64,000 bases of DNA from Ideonella sp. A 288 (lineage in GTDB: Bacteria; Pseudomonadota; Gammaproteobacteria; Burkholderiales; Burkholderiaceae_C): positions 38,314 to 102,313 of the forward strand of contig NZ_MWLO01000131.1 of assembly GCF_002198735.1 (NCBI RefSeq), in the 5' to 3' direction. The position numbers and the translations under genes are program-made. Under the pieces are notes generated by a model. It saw only the letters and a list, made by a program, of their open reading frames with translations, was not told the origin of the DNA and did not search any database. This document shows, piece after piece, positions 8,716-15,694 of the stretch. Numbering within the stretch: position 1 is the first letter of the stretch; the number at the start of each line of letters is the position of its first letter.

Positions 8716-10020
8716 TCAGTCGGCAAGGTTGTCGGCCACGAGCTCGAGCAGGCTTTCGGTCTTGCGGTCCCAGTGGGCGTGCTTGGCGCCCATCTCCATC
8801 GTGATGCGGCACTGGCCGCAGCTGGTGACGAAGCGCTTGGCACCGGTGGCCTCGACCTGGTTCTTCTTGATCTCGAACACCTTGTGTCGCAACGGCGCGG
8901 CACGCACGTTGGACACCACGCCGCCACCGCCGCCGCAGCAGTAGCCGGCGATGCCGTGGTCCTGCAACTCGATCAGCTCGAAGCCGAGCGCGGCCAGCAC
9001 GCGCCGCGCCGCCGCCTCCAGCCCGCCGCGGCGCACGATCTGGCAGGGGTCGTGGAAGGTGGCCGTCTGGCCGATCGGCTTGAGCCTGATCTTCTGACCG
9101 GTGATCAGCTCATCGAGGAACTCGGTCATGTGGATGATGCGCACCGGCAGCGCATGGCCGTACCACTTGGCAGCCTCCCAGCGGGCGGCGCCATAGGCGT
9201 GGCCGCATTCGGGCAGCAGAATGGTGTGCGCGCCGATCTTCATCGCGGTGTCGATGAGCGCGCGGGTCAGCCGCTCCTGCAGTTCGAGGTCGCCATTGTT
9301 GAAGCCGATGTTGGAGGCATCGAAGCCGCCCTGGTGCATCGTCCACTTCACGCCGATGCGGTTGAGGATCTTGGCCGCATCGGCCAGCGCCTTGGTGTGG
9401 TCGCCCAGTTCGGCCGGCGCGGCGGTGACGAGGATGTCGGCCTGCTCCAGATCGCAGGGGATGGACACGCCATGCTCTTCGGACACCTCGGCCAGGATGT
9501 CGGGCAGGTCTTCGGCCGGCGTGGCAGGACTGCCCCATTGCCGCGCGGTGCGGTCCATCAGCGCCAGCCGCTCGGGGATCAGGCCGGCCTTGAACATGCC
9601 GTGGCGCGCTTCCTTCACCAGCTCGGCGATGTCGATGCCCATCGGGCACACCATGGTGCAGCGGCCGCACATGCTGCAGGAGTCGTAGATCAGTTCCTGC
9701 CACTGCTGCAGTTCGGCAATGCTCGGCTTCTTCACCAGCCCGAGCGCGCGGATCACCGGGGCGAACGGCGAGGCCTCGCGGAAATAGGCGCGGCGGAACA
9801 ACTCCAGCTTGTAGATCGGCGTGTGCTTGGCCTCGCCCGAGGCGGCGTGGAAATGGCAGGCCTCGGCACACATGCCGCAGCGCACGCAGCTTTCCATGTG
9901 CACGGCGGCGGTGACGCCGAACTCGCGCACGAAACTGCGCATGGCTGCGTCGACACGGGCCTCTTCGGTCTGCTCGCCCTGCTTGTCGAAGGCGGCCGGG
10001 GCTTTGGCAACGGTGTTCAT
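8716..10020 (-). CDS. isp2: Isp2, HdrD-like iron-sulfur protein of Isp-type hydrogenase
   Basis: A 434-residue cytoplasmic protein related to heterodisulfide reductase subunit D. It has two [4Fe-4S] motifs, CVRCGMCAEACHFH and CSMCGRCTMVCPMGID, and two C-terminal cysteine-rich (CCG-type) domains marked by ECGHAYGAARW and, near the end, DPCQIVRRGG with YCCGGGGG. In Isp-type hydrogenases this subunit connects the membrane cytochrome Isp1 to a cytoplasmic thiol/disulfide or sulfur-linked partner. Its start ATG overlaps the isp1 stop as ATGA, so translation is coupled. The first cluster motif ends in CH rather than the usual CP. The physiological electron partner cannot be told from this window. 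Confidence 0.92.
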   Translation of the reverse strand: MNTVAKAPAAFDKQGEQTEEARVDAAMRSFVREFGVTAAVHMESCVRCGMCAEACHFHAASGEAKHTPIYKLELFRRAYFREASPFAPVIRALGLVKKPSIAELQQWQELIYDSCSMCGRCTMVCPMGIDIAELVKEARHGMFKAGLIPERLALMDRTARQWGSPATPAEDLPDILAEVSEEHGVSIPCDLEQADILVTAAPAELGDHTKALADAAKILNRIGVKWTMHQGGFDASNIGFNNGDLELQERLTRALIDTAMKIGAHTILLPECGHAYGAARWEAAKWYGHALPVRIIHMTEFLDELITGQKIRLKPIGQTATFHDPCQIVRRGGLEAAARRVLAALGFELIELQDHGIAGYCCGGGGGVVSNVRAAPLRHKVFEIKKNQVEATGAKRFVTSCGQCRITMEMGAKHAHWDRKTESLLELVADNLAD

Positions 10021-10676
10021 GTGTTCACTCCCCGGTGGCTGAAGCGCATGCCGGTGGCACCGCGCGAAAAGACGAACAGGAAGGCATGCATCAGCTTGCC
10101 GAACGGAAACCAGATCAGGAAGACAGCGATGCTCAGGATGTGCAGCGCCAGCAGCGTCTCGTAGCGCGCGCCGATGTGGGCAGTGGCCAGCAGGCCGGTG
10201 AGCACGGGCAGCGCGGTCACCAGCCAGCTGAGGTAGTCGCCGGTGTGCGACAGCAGGCGCATCACCGGGTGCGTCAGGCGCCGCGTCAGGATGGCCAGCA
10301 GCGAGGCCAGCGTGACGACGCCAACGGCCAGCACGAGGTTGCTCGGCAGCGCCGGCCAGGACAGCCCGGTCAGGCTGCGGATGAACAGGATGTGCGGCGC
10401 CAGCCCGAAGACGACGATCGCCAGCCCGATGTGGAAGACGAAACTGTTGATGGTGATGAACATCGTGGCCTGCACGAACTCCTTGCGCGGCCACATGCGG
10501 CGCACGATGGTGCGCAGCGCGCCGAGCAGCAGCGGCGGCGCGCCTTCGCGGGCGGGGGAGAGGTCGCGCATGCGTGGCAGCAGCAGCACGCCGGCCAGGC
10601 GCCACAGGGTGCCCAGCACGAAGACGGCGACGGCGAAGGTGAGCGCCGGGCCGCGGGCGAAATCGAGCAGTTCCAT
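10017..10676 (-). CDS. isp1: Isp1, cytochrome b-type membrane subunit of Isp-type hydrogenase
   Basis: A 219-residue integral membrane protein with five or so hydrophobic helices, resembling the NarI/HdrE cytochrome b family. Histidines in the helices (for example FHIG, HPVMRLLSHTGD and ALHILS) are candidate haem ligands. It should carry electrons between the periplasmic hydrogenase dimer and cytoplasmic Isp2. The start at 10676 (MELLDFARG) lies 5 bases past the small-subunit stop, so the genes form one transcript; the much longer open frame upstream is an antisense-type extension inside the small-subunit gene. Identification rests on position and on the family pattern of hydrophobic segments. 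Confidence 0.9.
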   Translation of the reverse strand: MELLDFARGPALTFAVAVFVLGTLWRLAGVLLLPRMRDLSPAREGAPPLLLGALRTIVRRMWPRKEFVQATMFITINSFVFHIGLAIVVFGLAPHILFIRSLTGLSWPALPSNLVLAVGVVTLASLLAILTRRLTHPVMRLLSHTGDYLSWLVTALPVLTGLLATAHIGARYETLLALHILSIAVFLIWFPFGKLMHAFLFVFSRGATGMRFSHRGVNT

Positions 10677-10681
10677 CGCCG

Positions 10682-11740
10682 TCACTCCTTGGTGTCCGTG
10701 GAAGCGCGCCGCTGGCGCGCCAGGGCGGCCGAGGCAGCGCCGAGCGCCACGCCCGCCACCGCCGTGATGCCGATGACCTTGCGCAAATCGGTGGTGCCGA
10801 CCGACAGCGGCTTGTACAGGCCGCCGCGGTCCCAGAAGCGCGGCTCCGAACAGCCGATGCAGCCATGCCCCGACTGGATCGGGAACGACACACCGCCGTT
10901 CCACTTCTGCGAGGCGCAGGCGTTGTAGGTCACCGGCCCCTTGCAGCCCAGTTCGTAAAGGCACCAGCCCTGCCGCGCACCTTCGTCGTCGAATGTCTTG
11001 GCGAACAGGCCGCGCTCGTAGAACGGGCGCCGATAGCAGCGGTCGTGGATGCTCTCGCCGAAGAAGGCGCGCGGGCGGCCCAGGTGGTCCAGCTCGGGCA
11101 GGCGGCCGAACGAGAGGATGTGCACCAGGGTGCCGGCCATCGCCTGCGGCATCGGCGGGCAGCCGGGGATGTTGATCACCGGCTTGCCGGAGACCAGCTT
11201 CGAGACGGCCACCGCGCCGGTCGGGTTGGGGTTGGCCTCGGGCAGGCCACCGTAGGCCGCGCAGGTGCCCACCGCGACCACCGCGGCCGCATGTTCCACC
11301 GTCTCGGCCAGCATGGCCATGTTGCTCTGGCCGGCAATGACCGAATACACCCCGCCGTCGGCAGTGGGCACCGAGCCGTCGACGACGACGATGTACTTGC
11401 CCTTGTTGTCGCGCATCGACTGCCGGCGCGCTTCCTCGGCCGCCTCACCGGAGGCCGATTGCAGCGTGTGGTGGTAGTCGAGCGAGATGAAGTCGAAGAT
11501 CAGGTCCTCGAGGCTGGGGCTGAACGAGCGCGTCAAGGATTCGGTGCAGCCCGTGCACTCCTGGAACGACAGCCAGATCACGGCCTGCCGGCGCGCCTTG
11601 GCCAGGCCATCGGCCATCGCTGCGGCGGCCGACGGCGGCAGCGCCATCAGCGAGCTCATGTAGCTGGCGTACTTGAGGAACGCACGGCGCGAGACGCCCC
11701 GTTCGCGCAGCATGTCGCCGAGCAGCAGTGGTTCAGTCAT
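10682..11740 (-). CDS. hynS: [NiFe]-hydrogenase small subunit, Tat-exported
   Basis: A 352-residue electron-transfer subunit carrying three iron-sulfur clusters. A twin-arginine signal (SRRAFLKYASYM, Arg18-Arg19) directs the folded dimer through the Tat system. The proximal-cluster Cys pair is ECTGCTESLTR (Cys62 and Cys65), with further ligands in VGTCAAYGG and PGCPP. The distal and medial clusters use HDRCYRR, WCLYELGCKGP and GHGCIGCSEPRFWD. A C-terminal hydrophobic helix (ITAVAGVALGAASAALA) should anchor it beside Isp1. The start at 11740 overlaps the preceding gene by 8 bases; the longer in-frame start has no family support. It belongs to the same operon as the large subunit and the two Isp proteins. 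Confidence 0.95.
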   Translation of the reverse strand: MTEPLLLGDMLRERGVSRRAFLKYASYMSSLMALPPSAAAAMADGLAKARRQAVIWLSFQECTGCTESLTRSFSPSLEDLIFDFISLDYHHTLQSASGEAAEEARRQSMRDNKGKYIVVVDGSVPTADGGVYSVIAGQSNMAMLAETVEHAAAVVAVGTCAAYGGLPEANPNPTGAVAVSKLVSGKPVINIPGCPPMPQAMAGTLVHILSFGRLPELDHLGRPRAFFGESIHDRCYRRPFYERGLFAKTFDDEGARQGWCLYELGCKGPVTYNACASQKWNGGVSFPIQSGHGCIGCSEPRFWDRGGLYKPLSVGTTDLRKVIGITAVAGVALGAASAALARQRRASTDTKE

Positions 11741-12155
11741 CAAGGGTCTCCTCGGTAATCGGCGTCTCGAGCTCCGCGGCGAGGCGGTGCGACGCGGTGG
11801 CGATGTCGTCCGGGTGCGCGAGCAGCAGCGCGGGCACGCGCGCAACGACGATCTGTTCGAGCACGCTGCGGTCGTCGGCGTCGGCGTCGGCGTGTCGCAC
11901 CCACCAGACGCCGGCGTAGGCGGTCTCGGTGACGCGCGTCGGGCCCGCCAGGTTGAAGACGGCCTCCACCTCGCCGCGTCCCAGCCGCTGGCGCAGCCCC
12001 TCGCGGTCGGGCTCGCTCAAGGGCAGGCTGTGCAGGTCGACGGTCTCGTCGAGCATCGGGTCGTGCGCCAGTGCGTCGAGCAGGCGCGCCACCTCGCGCA
12101 GCACCGCCCGTGCGACATCGCTGCCGGTCGAAACGATGGGCGCAGCAGCGGCCAT
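11733..12155 (-). CDS. hupH: HupH/HyaF-like hydrogenase expression protein
   Basis: A 140-residue protein matching the conserved C-terminal region of HupH/HyaF, which helps maturation of the hydrogenase small subunit. The diagnostic stretch is ETAYAGVWWVRHADAD followed by LEQIVVARVPALL, the family pattern of a Trp-rich strand, a basic residue and an acidic/VP strand. Many HupH proteins are about 280 residues, so this is a short single-module form. The start at 12155 follows GGAAGG and lies 5 bases after the protease stop; an in-frame ATG at 12203 would overlap the protease gene. The tandem overlap with the small-subunit start points to translational coupling. Assignment is by family pattern and context. 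Confidence 0.75.
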   Translation of the reverse strand: MAAAAPIVSTGSDVARAVLREVARLLDALAHDPMLDETVDLHSLPLSEPDREGLRQRLGRGEVEAVFNLAGPTRVTETAYAGVWWVRHADADADDRSVLEQIVVARVPALLLAHPDDIATASHRLAAELETPITEETLDD

Positions 12156-12160
12156 GCCCG

Positions 12161-12640
12161 TCAGGCCTTCCAACGCTGAATCAGCGCGTGCACCGACTCG
12201 CACAGCTGCGGGATCGCCGCCGCCACCGCCGGTGTGGGCTCGAGCCCGAGGGCGGTGCTGGCCGGCTCCACGGCCACCAGGGCGCGGCGGGCCGGCAGGT
12301 GGCCATTGAGCGCGGCCGTGGCCATCAGATCGAACAGGGCCACCTCATGGGCGCTGCGTTTGCGCCCGCTGAGCTGGGCATCCATCTCCAGGCCCTCGAA
12401 CACCCGCACCGTGCCGGGCTCGGCGCCGAACAGTGCCGCATCGACAGCGATGAAGGAAGCGGCGTCCTCGATCTCGGGCAGCAGGCTCAGGCCGATCGTG
12501 CCACCGTCGCGGAACACGGCCCCGCACCCCCGCGGCGACGCGGCCAGCGCGTCCACCGCCAGCGGGCCGGCGGCGTCGTCGCTGAGCAGGCGATTGCCCA
12601 GGCCGAGCACCAGCACCGTGTTGTCGTCTCGCAGATCCAT
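12161..12640 (-). CDS. hynD: Hydrogenase maturation protease (HyaD/HupD family)
   Basis: A nickel-dependent endopeptidase of 159 residues that removes the C-terminal tail of the large subunit after the NiFe centre is inserted. The N-terminal signature VLVLGLGNRLLSDDAAGPLAV contains the metal-sensing acidic residue (Glu in most homologues, Asp here in the SDDAAG context), and FIAVDAALFG supplies the second acidic ligand region. A third ligand, usually a His, may be in RSAHEVALFDL. It is the first gene of the hydrogenase operon, reading away from hypC. The start at 12640 is chosen because MDLRDDNTVLVLGLGN is the normal N-terminus; the start at 12652 and those further up extend into the promoter. 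Confidence 0.88.
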   Translation of the reverse strand: MDLRDDNTVLVLGLGNRLLSDDAAGPLAVDALAASPRGCGAVFRDGGTIGLSLLPEIEDAASFIAVDAALFGAEPGTVRVFEGLEMDAQLSGRKRSAHEVALFDLMATAALNGHLPARRALVAVEPASTALGLEPTPAVAAAIPQLCESVHALIQRWKA

Positions 12641-12697
12641 GCCGCATCCCATCGGACAGAATACGCGTGACGGTATGCCGCACGACCTCGCGCGGAT

Positions 12698-12738
12698 TTG
12701 ACCCAGGTCATTGGCGCGGCCGGCGCCCCACCTATTCT
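12698..12738 (+). promoter_or_regulatory. FNR/Anr-type class II promoter before hypC
   Basis: TTGACCCAGGTCAT (12698-12711) fits the FNR half-sites in 7 of 10 positions. TATTCT (12733-12738) is a -10 element whose start lies 28.5 bases from the box centre, placing the box near -41 of a start site around 12745. This is the class II activator position. The box sits between divergent hydrogenase genes. A weak CATACC on the other strand (12677-12672) could let it serve the hydrogenase operon too. Confidence 0.55.
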
Positions 12739-12804
12739 TTGTGACCGCTCGGCGCCGCCCTTTGGCGGGCGACCTGCCGGTCATGACCCTGGAGTGACAC
12801 CCCG

Positions 12805-13056
12805 ATGTGCCTTGGCATCCCGATGTGCGTGCTGGAGATCGACGGGCTCAATGCGCGTTGCGAGGCCAAGGGCATCGAACGCACGGTGAGCCTGTTCCTG
12901 CTTCAGCACGAGACCATCGAGCGCGGCGACATGCTGATGGTCCACATCGGCAACGCGCTGCAGAAGCTCACGCCCGACGAGGCCCGCTCCACCTGGGCGC
13001 TGTACGACGAGATGCTGGCGGCCGACGCGAAGGCCCGCGAAGCGCACGACGCCTGA
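12805..13056 (+). CDS. hypC: Hydrogenase assembly chaperone HypC/HupF
   Basis: A small chaperone of 83 residues that works with HypD to deliver the Fe(CN)2CO unit to the hydrogenase large subunit. The N-terminus MCLGIPMCV has the essential Cys2 of the family (M-C-L-G-I-P), and the chain ends in the usual acidic helix. It is divergent from the hydrogenase operon and the only hyp gene in the window, so hypA, B, D, E and F must lie elsewhere. The start at 12805 follows GGAGTG. It is downstream of the candidate FNR promoter, which suggests induction when oxygen is low. Confidence 0.93.
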   Translation: MCLGIPMCVLEIDGLNARCEAKGIERTVSLFLLQHETIERGDMLMVHIGNALQKLTPDEARSTWALYDEMLAADAKAREAHDA

Positions 13057-13127
13057 GATGGCCCGCGCACTGACGGCGCATGCCGTCGGCCTGCGCGCGC
13101 CCATGACTCAGCGACACGGCGGCGCTC

Positions 13128-13301
13128 TCATTGCGCCACCCGGCCCAGGTGCTCCCAGCGCACACCGCCTTCGCCGCACGAGAACCACACCTGCCGCACG
13201 CGACCGATCACGTCCTGCAATGGCATGGTGCCGAAGTGGCGCGAGTTTTGGCAAGGCTCGCAGCACGTGCTGGCGATGCAGCCGGCCTTGCCCGAGACCG
13301 T
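13128..13301 (-). other. Possible fragment of a small Cys-rich coding sequence
   Basis: On the minus strand this stretch reads without stops and with strongly GC-ended codons. It gives [20 protein letters not shown] and then [20 protein letters not shown] before ending at 13128. The codon pattern looks coding, but no start or family could be fixed; the only ATG (13226) leaves 32 residues. It may be the 3' remainder of a lost gene in this decayed interval. No function is proposed. Confidence 0.25.
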
Positions 13302-13376
13302 GCTGGGCCGCACGTCGGGCCGGTGCGACTCGCCGCGGCCCGTTCGGGCGGGCGGAGACTGCGTCGCGACCTGGCC

Positions 13377-13606
13377 GACCGTCGCATCCCCGTCGTCGAG
13401 GACGAGCCGGTGAACTGCGAGATCACCCAGGCCCTGCTCGACGACGCCGGACTGGCGGTCGAGTGCGCCCACGACGGTGCTTCGTCGAAGACCGCCGCCG
13501 CTGCCTCGAGGCCGGCATGCACGGCTTCATCACCAAGCCGGTGGAGCCCGACCGGCTCCGCGAGGCGCTGCTGCAGTGGCCGTCTCGGGACCGCGTGCCC
13601 GTGTGA
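13377..13606 (+). pseudogene. Remnant of a response-regulator receiver domain
   Basis: Two pieces of one receiver (REC) domain lie next to each other in different frames. From about 13377 the first reads [20 protein letters not shown], the first strand with the acidic pair and first helix. From about 13500 the second reads [20 protein letters not shown], the fifth strand with the conserved Lys-Pro and last helix, ending at TGA 13604. About 50 residues between them, including the phospho-accepting Asp, are missing. This is a gene relic, perhaps from a hybrid sensor kinase. It lies between hypC and hpaR. Confidence 0.7.
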
Positions 13607-13622
13607 CGCCCCGCCGGCGGCG

Positions 13623-14084
13623 TCACTCGTCGTCGGCCGGCTGCTCGCCCAGGCGTGCAATCAGGTCGTCGAGCGTGCGGTAGACGCCCTCGATGACGTC
13701 GGCCCCCAGCTGGGCCTCGATGCGCTGGTAGGTGGCCTCGATCTGCGGTGCCATCTGCCGCGCCAGGGTGCGGCTGCGGGCGGTGACCGACACCATCACC
13801 CGGCGCTGGTCGTGCGGCAGGCGTTCGCGGTGCACCAGGCCCAGGTCGTCCATGCGGGCCAGCACGCCGGCCAGGCTGGGGCTGGAGATGTGGCAGTGGC
13901 CGACGATCTCGCGCGGCTCCAGCGGCCCCGATTCGAGCAGCGCGCGGATGATGCGCCACTGCTGCTCGGTCACGCCATGGGCGTTGAGGATGGGGCGAAA
14001 GTGCGCAAAGACGCTCTCGCGCGCATGCAGCAGCAGCAGCGGCAGGTTGCGGCGGGTCAAGGGAGGCGGGGCCGGTCGGGTCAT
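13623..14084 (-). CDS. hpaR: HpaR, MarR-family repressor of homoprotocatechuate genes
   Basis: A 153-residue winged-helix repressor. The N-terminal helix RNLPLLLLHARESVFAHFRP and the core HGVTEQQWRIIRALLESGPL, followed by the DNA-binding helix HISSPSLAGVLARMDDLGLV and the wing DQRRVMVSVT, match HpaR of 4-hydroxyphenylacetate clusters. In the family it represses the meta-cleavage operon until the aromatic inducer binds. The gene diverges from hpaG1, and a symmetric operator lies across both promoters, which fits control of the operon and of itself. The start at 14084 is the only one that gives the full family N-terminus. Confidence 0.9.
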   Translation of the reverse strand: MTRPAPPPLTRRNLPLLLLHARESVFAHFRPILNAHGVTEQQWRIIRALLESGPLEPREIVGHCHISSPSLAGVLARMDDLGLVHRERLPHDQRRVMVSVTARSRTLARQMAPQIEATYQRIEAQLGADVIEGVYRTLDDLIARLGEQPADDE

Positions 14085-14098
14085 GGCAGGGCGGTGGC

Positions 14099-14144
14099 TT
14101 GACGTCCACGCATTTTAGCGGCTACATTGCTCACTTGTTAGTGA
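14099..14144. promoter_or_regulatory. Divergent hpaR/hpaG promoters with MarR-type operator
   Basis: Plus strand: TTGACG (14099-14104) and TACATT (14123-14128), 18 bases apart, give a start near 14135. Minus strand: CTAACA (14141-14136) and TAAAAT (14117-14112), 18 bases apart, drive hpaR. The inverted repeat TCACTTGTTAGTGA (14131-14144) covers the plus-strand start site and the minus-strand -35. One bound HpaR dimer could therefore block both genes. Confidence 0.6.
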
Positions 14145-14231
14145 TATCGCGTCGCCGACGCAGCCCGAACCAGCCCGGTTCGCGGCGCGCGGCGCCGATT
14201 CGGCCCCTCCAAAGTCGCTTCTGCTCCCGCC

Positions 14232-14912
14232 ATGGCCCTGCCCGAGATCGAATTCGCCTTTGCGCCATACCGCCTGTCGGGGGTGGTGGTGGGTTGCCTG
14301 CTGAACCACGCGCCGGCCCTGGCCGCGCTGGGCGACGCGGCGCACGCGCCGCCCTACAAGGCGCCGCCGCGCGCACCGGTGCTGTACGTGCACCCGCGCA
14401 ATGCGCTGGCCGGCGATGGCGCCACGGTGGCGGTGCCGGCCGACGTGGCCGAACTCGAGCTGGGCGCCGCGCTGGGCCTGGTCATCGGCCGCACCGCCTG
14501 CCGCGTGCGCGAGGCCGATGCGCTGTCGCACATCGCCGGTGGCGTGATCGTGGCCGAACTCTGCGTGCCGCACGCCAGCTTCTACCGCCCGTCGGTGCGG
14601 CTGAAGGCGCGCGACGGCTTCTGCCCGATCGGGCCGCGCGTCGAGCGATTGGCCGACCCCGATGCGCTGGGCGTGCGCGTCTTCGTCGACGGCGCGCAGG
14701 TGCACCGCACCACCACTGGCGAGCGCGTGCGCGGCGCCGCGCGGCTGCTGGCCGACGTCAGCGAGTTCATGACGCTGTCGCCCGGCGACGTGCTGGTGCT
14801 GGGCCTGTCGGCCGGCGCGCCCAGGATGAGGGCGGGGCAGCACGCCCGGGTCGAGATCGACGGGCTCGGTGCGCTGTCGCTGGCCCTGGCAGCCGAGGAG
14901 GCCACCGCATGA
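14232..14912 (+). CDS. hpaG1: HpaG1, FAH-family decarboxylase/isomerase (N-terminal half of HpaG)
   Basis: A fumarylacetoacetase-fold protein of 226 residues. In the homoprotocatechuate pathway HpaG removes CO2 from 5-oxopent-3-ene-1,2,5-tricarboxylate and isomerises the product. In E. coli it is one fused chain; here the two halves are separate genes. The FAH features seen are ELELGAALGLVIGRTA (metal-binding Glu), YVHPRNAL and the C-terminal FMTLSPGDVLVLGLSAGAP. Its stop overlaps the start of hpaG2 as ATGA, which suggests the two form a heterodimer made at equal rates. It is the first gene of the operon behind the HpaR-controlled promoter. Confidence 0.9.
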   Translation: MALPEIEFAFAPYRLSGVVVGCLLNHAPALAALGDAAHAPPYKAPPRAPVLYVHPRNALAGDGATVAVPADVAELELGAALGLVIGRTACRVREADALSHIAGGVIVAELCVPHASFYRPSVRLKARDGFCPIGPRVERLADPDALGVRVFVDGAQVHRTTTGERVRGAARLLADVSEFMTLSPGDVLVLGLSAGAPRMRAGQHARVEIDGLGALSLALAAEEATA

Positions 14913-15694
14913 AGACCGCTCGGGTCGCCTACGCCGGCGCCGTCCACGAGGCCCGGCCCCACGACCGCGGCCTGCAGTTGGCCGACGGCCGCGTGCTGGC
15001 CGAGCACGAGGTGGTGTGGCTGCCGCCCTTCGAGGTCGGCACGGTCATCGCGCTGGGCCTGAACTACGCCGACCATGTGAAGGAACTGGCGCGCGAGCTC
15101 ACGGTGTCCACGCAGGACGAGCCGCTGGTGTTCCTGAAGAGCCGCGGCGCGCTGGTTGGCCACCGCGGCCACACGCGCCGGCCGGCCGGCGTGCAGTTCA
15201 TGCACTACGAATGCGAGCTGGCGGTGGTCATCGGCGCCACCGCGCGGCACGTGAATGCCGCCGACGCGATGGCCCACGTGGCGGGCTACACCGTGTGCAA
15301 CGACTACGCCATCCGCGACCACCTCGAGAACTGGTACCGGCCCAACCTGCGCGTGAAGAACCGCGATGGCGGCACCGTGCTCGGCCCCTGGTTCGTCGAC
15401 GCTGCCGACGTGCCCGATCCGCACGACCTGGCGCTGCGCACGCTCGTCAACGGCCGCGTCACGCAGCAGGGGCACACCGGGCACATGGTCAACCGCATCC
15501 CGGCGCTGATCGAGTACCTCAGCGCCTTCATGACGCTGCGCGCCGGCGACGTCATCCTCACCGGCACGCCCGAGGGCGTGGTCAACGTCGAGGTCGGCGA
15601 CGAGGTCGTCACCGAGATCGACGGCATCGGCCGGCTCGTCAACACCCTCGTCGGCGACGAGGCCTACGGCATCGTCCAGGAAGCACACCCATGA
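14909..15694 (+). CDS. hpaG2: HpaG2, FAH-family decarboxylase/isomerase (C-terminal half of HpaG)
   Basis: A fumarylacetoacetase-fold enzyme of 261 residues, the partner of HpaG1. The metal-binding motif is seen in FMHYECELAVVIG (Glu pair), with NYADHVKEL and NDYAIRDHLENWYRPN forming the active-site wall and LTGTPEGVVNVEVGD the closing segment. This half is the more conserved and probably holds the active centre. The start at 14909 overlaps the hpaG1 stop, and its own stop overlaps the hpaE start as ATGA, so three genes are translationally coupled. The longer upstream frame is a shadow of hpaG1. Confidence 0.93.
   Translation: MKTARVAYAGAVHEARPHDRGLQLADGRVLAEHEVVWLPPFEVGTVIALGLNYADHVKELARELTVSTQDEPLVFLKSRGALVGHRGHTRRPAGVQFMHYECELAVVIGATARHVNAADAMAHVAGYTVCNDYAIRDHLENWYRPNLRVKNRDGGTVLGPWFVDAADVPDPHDLALRTLVNGRVTQQGHTGHMVNRIPALIEYLSAFMTLRAGDVILTGTPEGVVNVEVGDEVVTEIDGIGRLVNTLVGDEAYGIVQEAHP

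Noticed and set aside
6854..11740. The hydrogenase as a standard uptake type (HyaAB/HupSL with cytochrome HyaC)
   Set aside because: The presence of HdrD-like Isp2 and a NarI-like Isp1 between the subunits is diagnostic of the Isp type.
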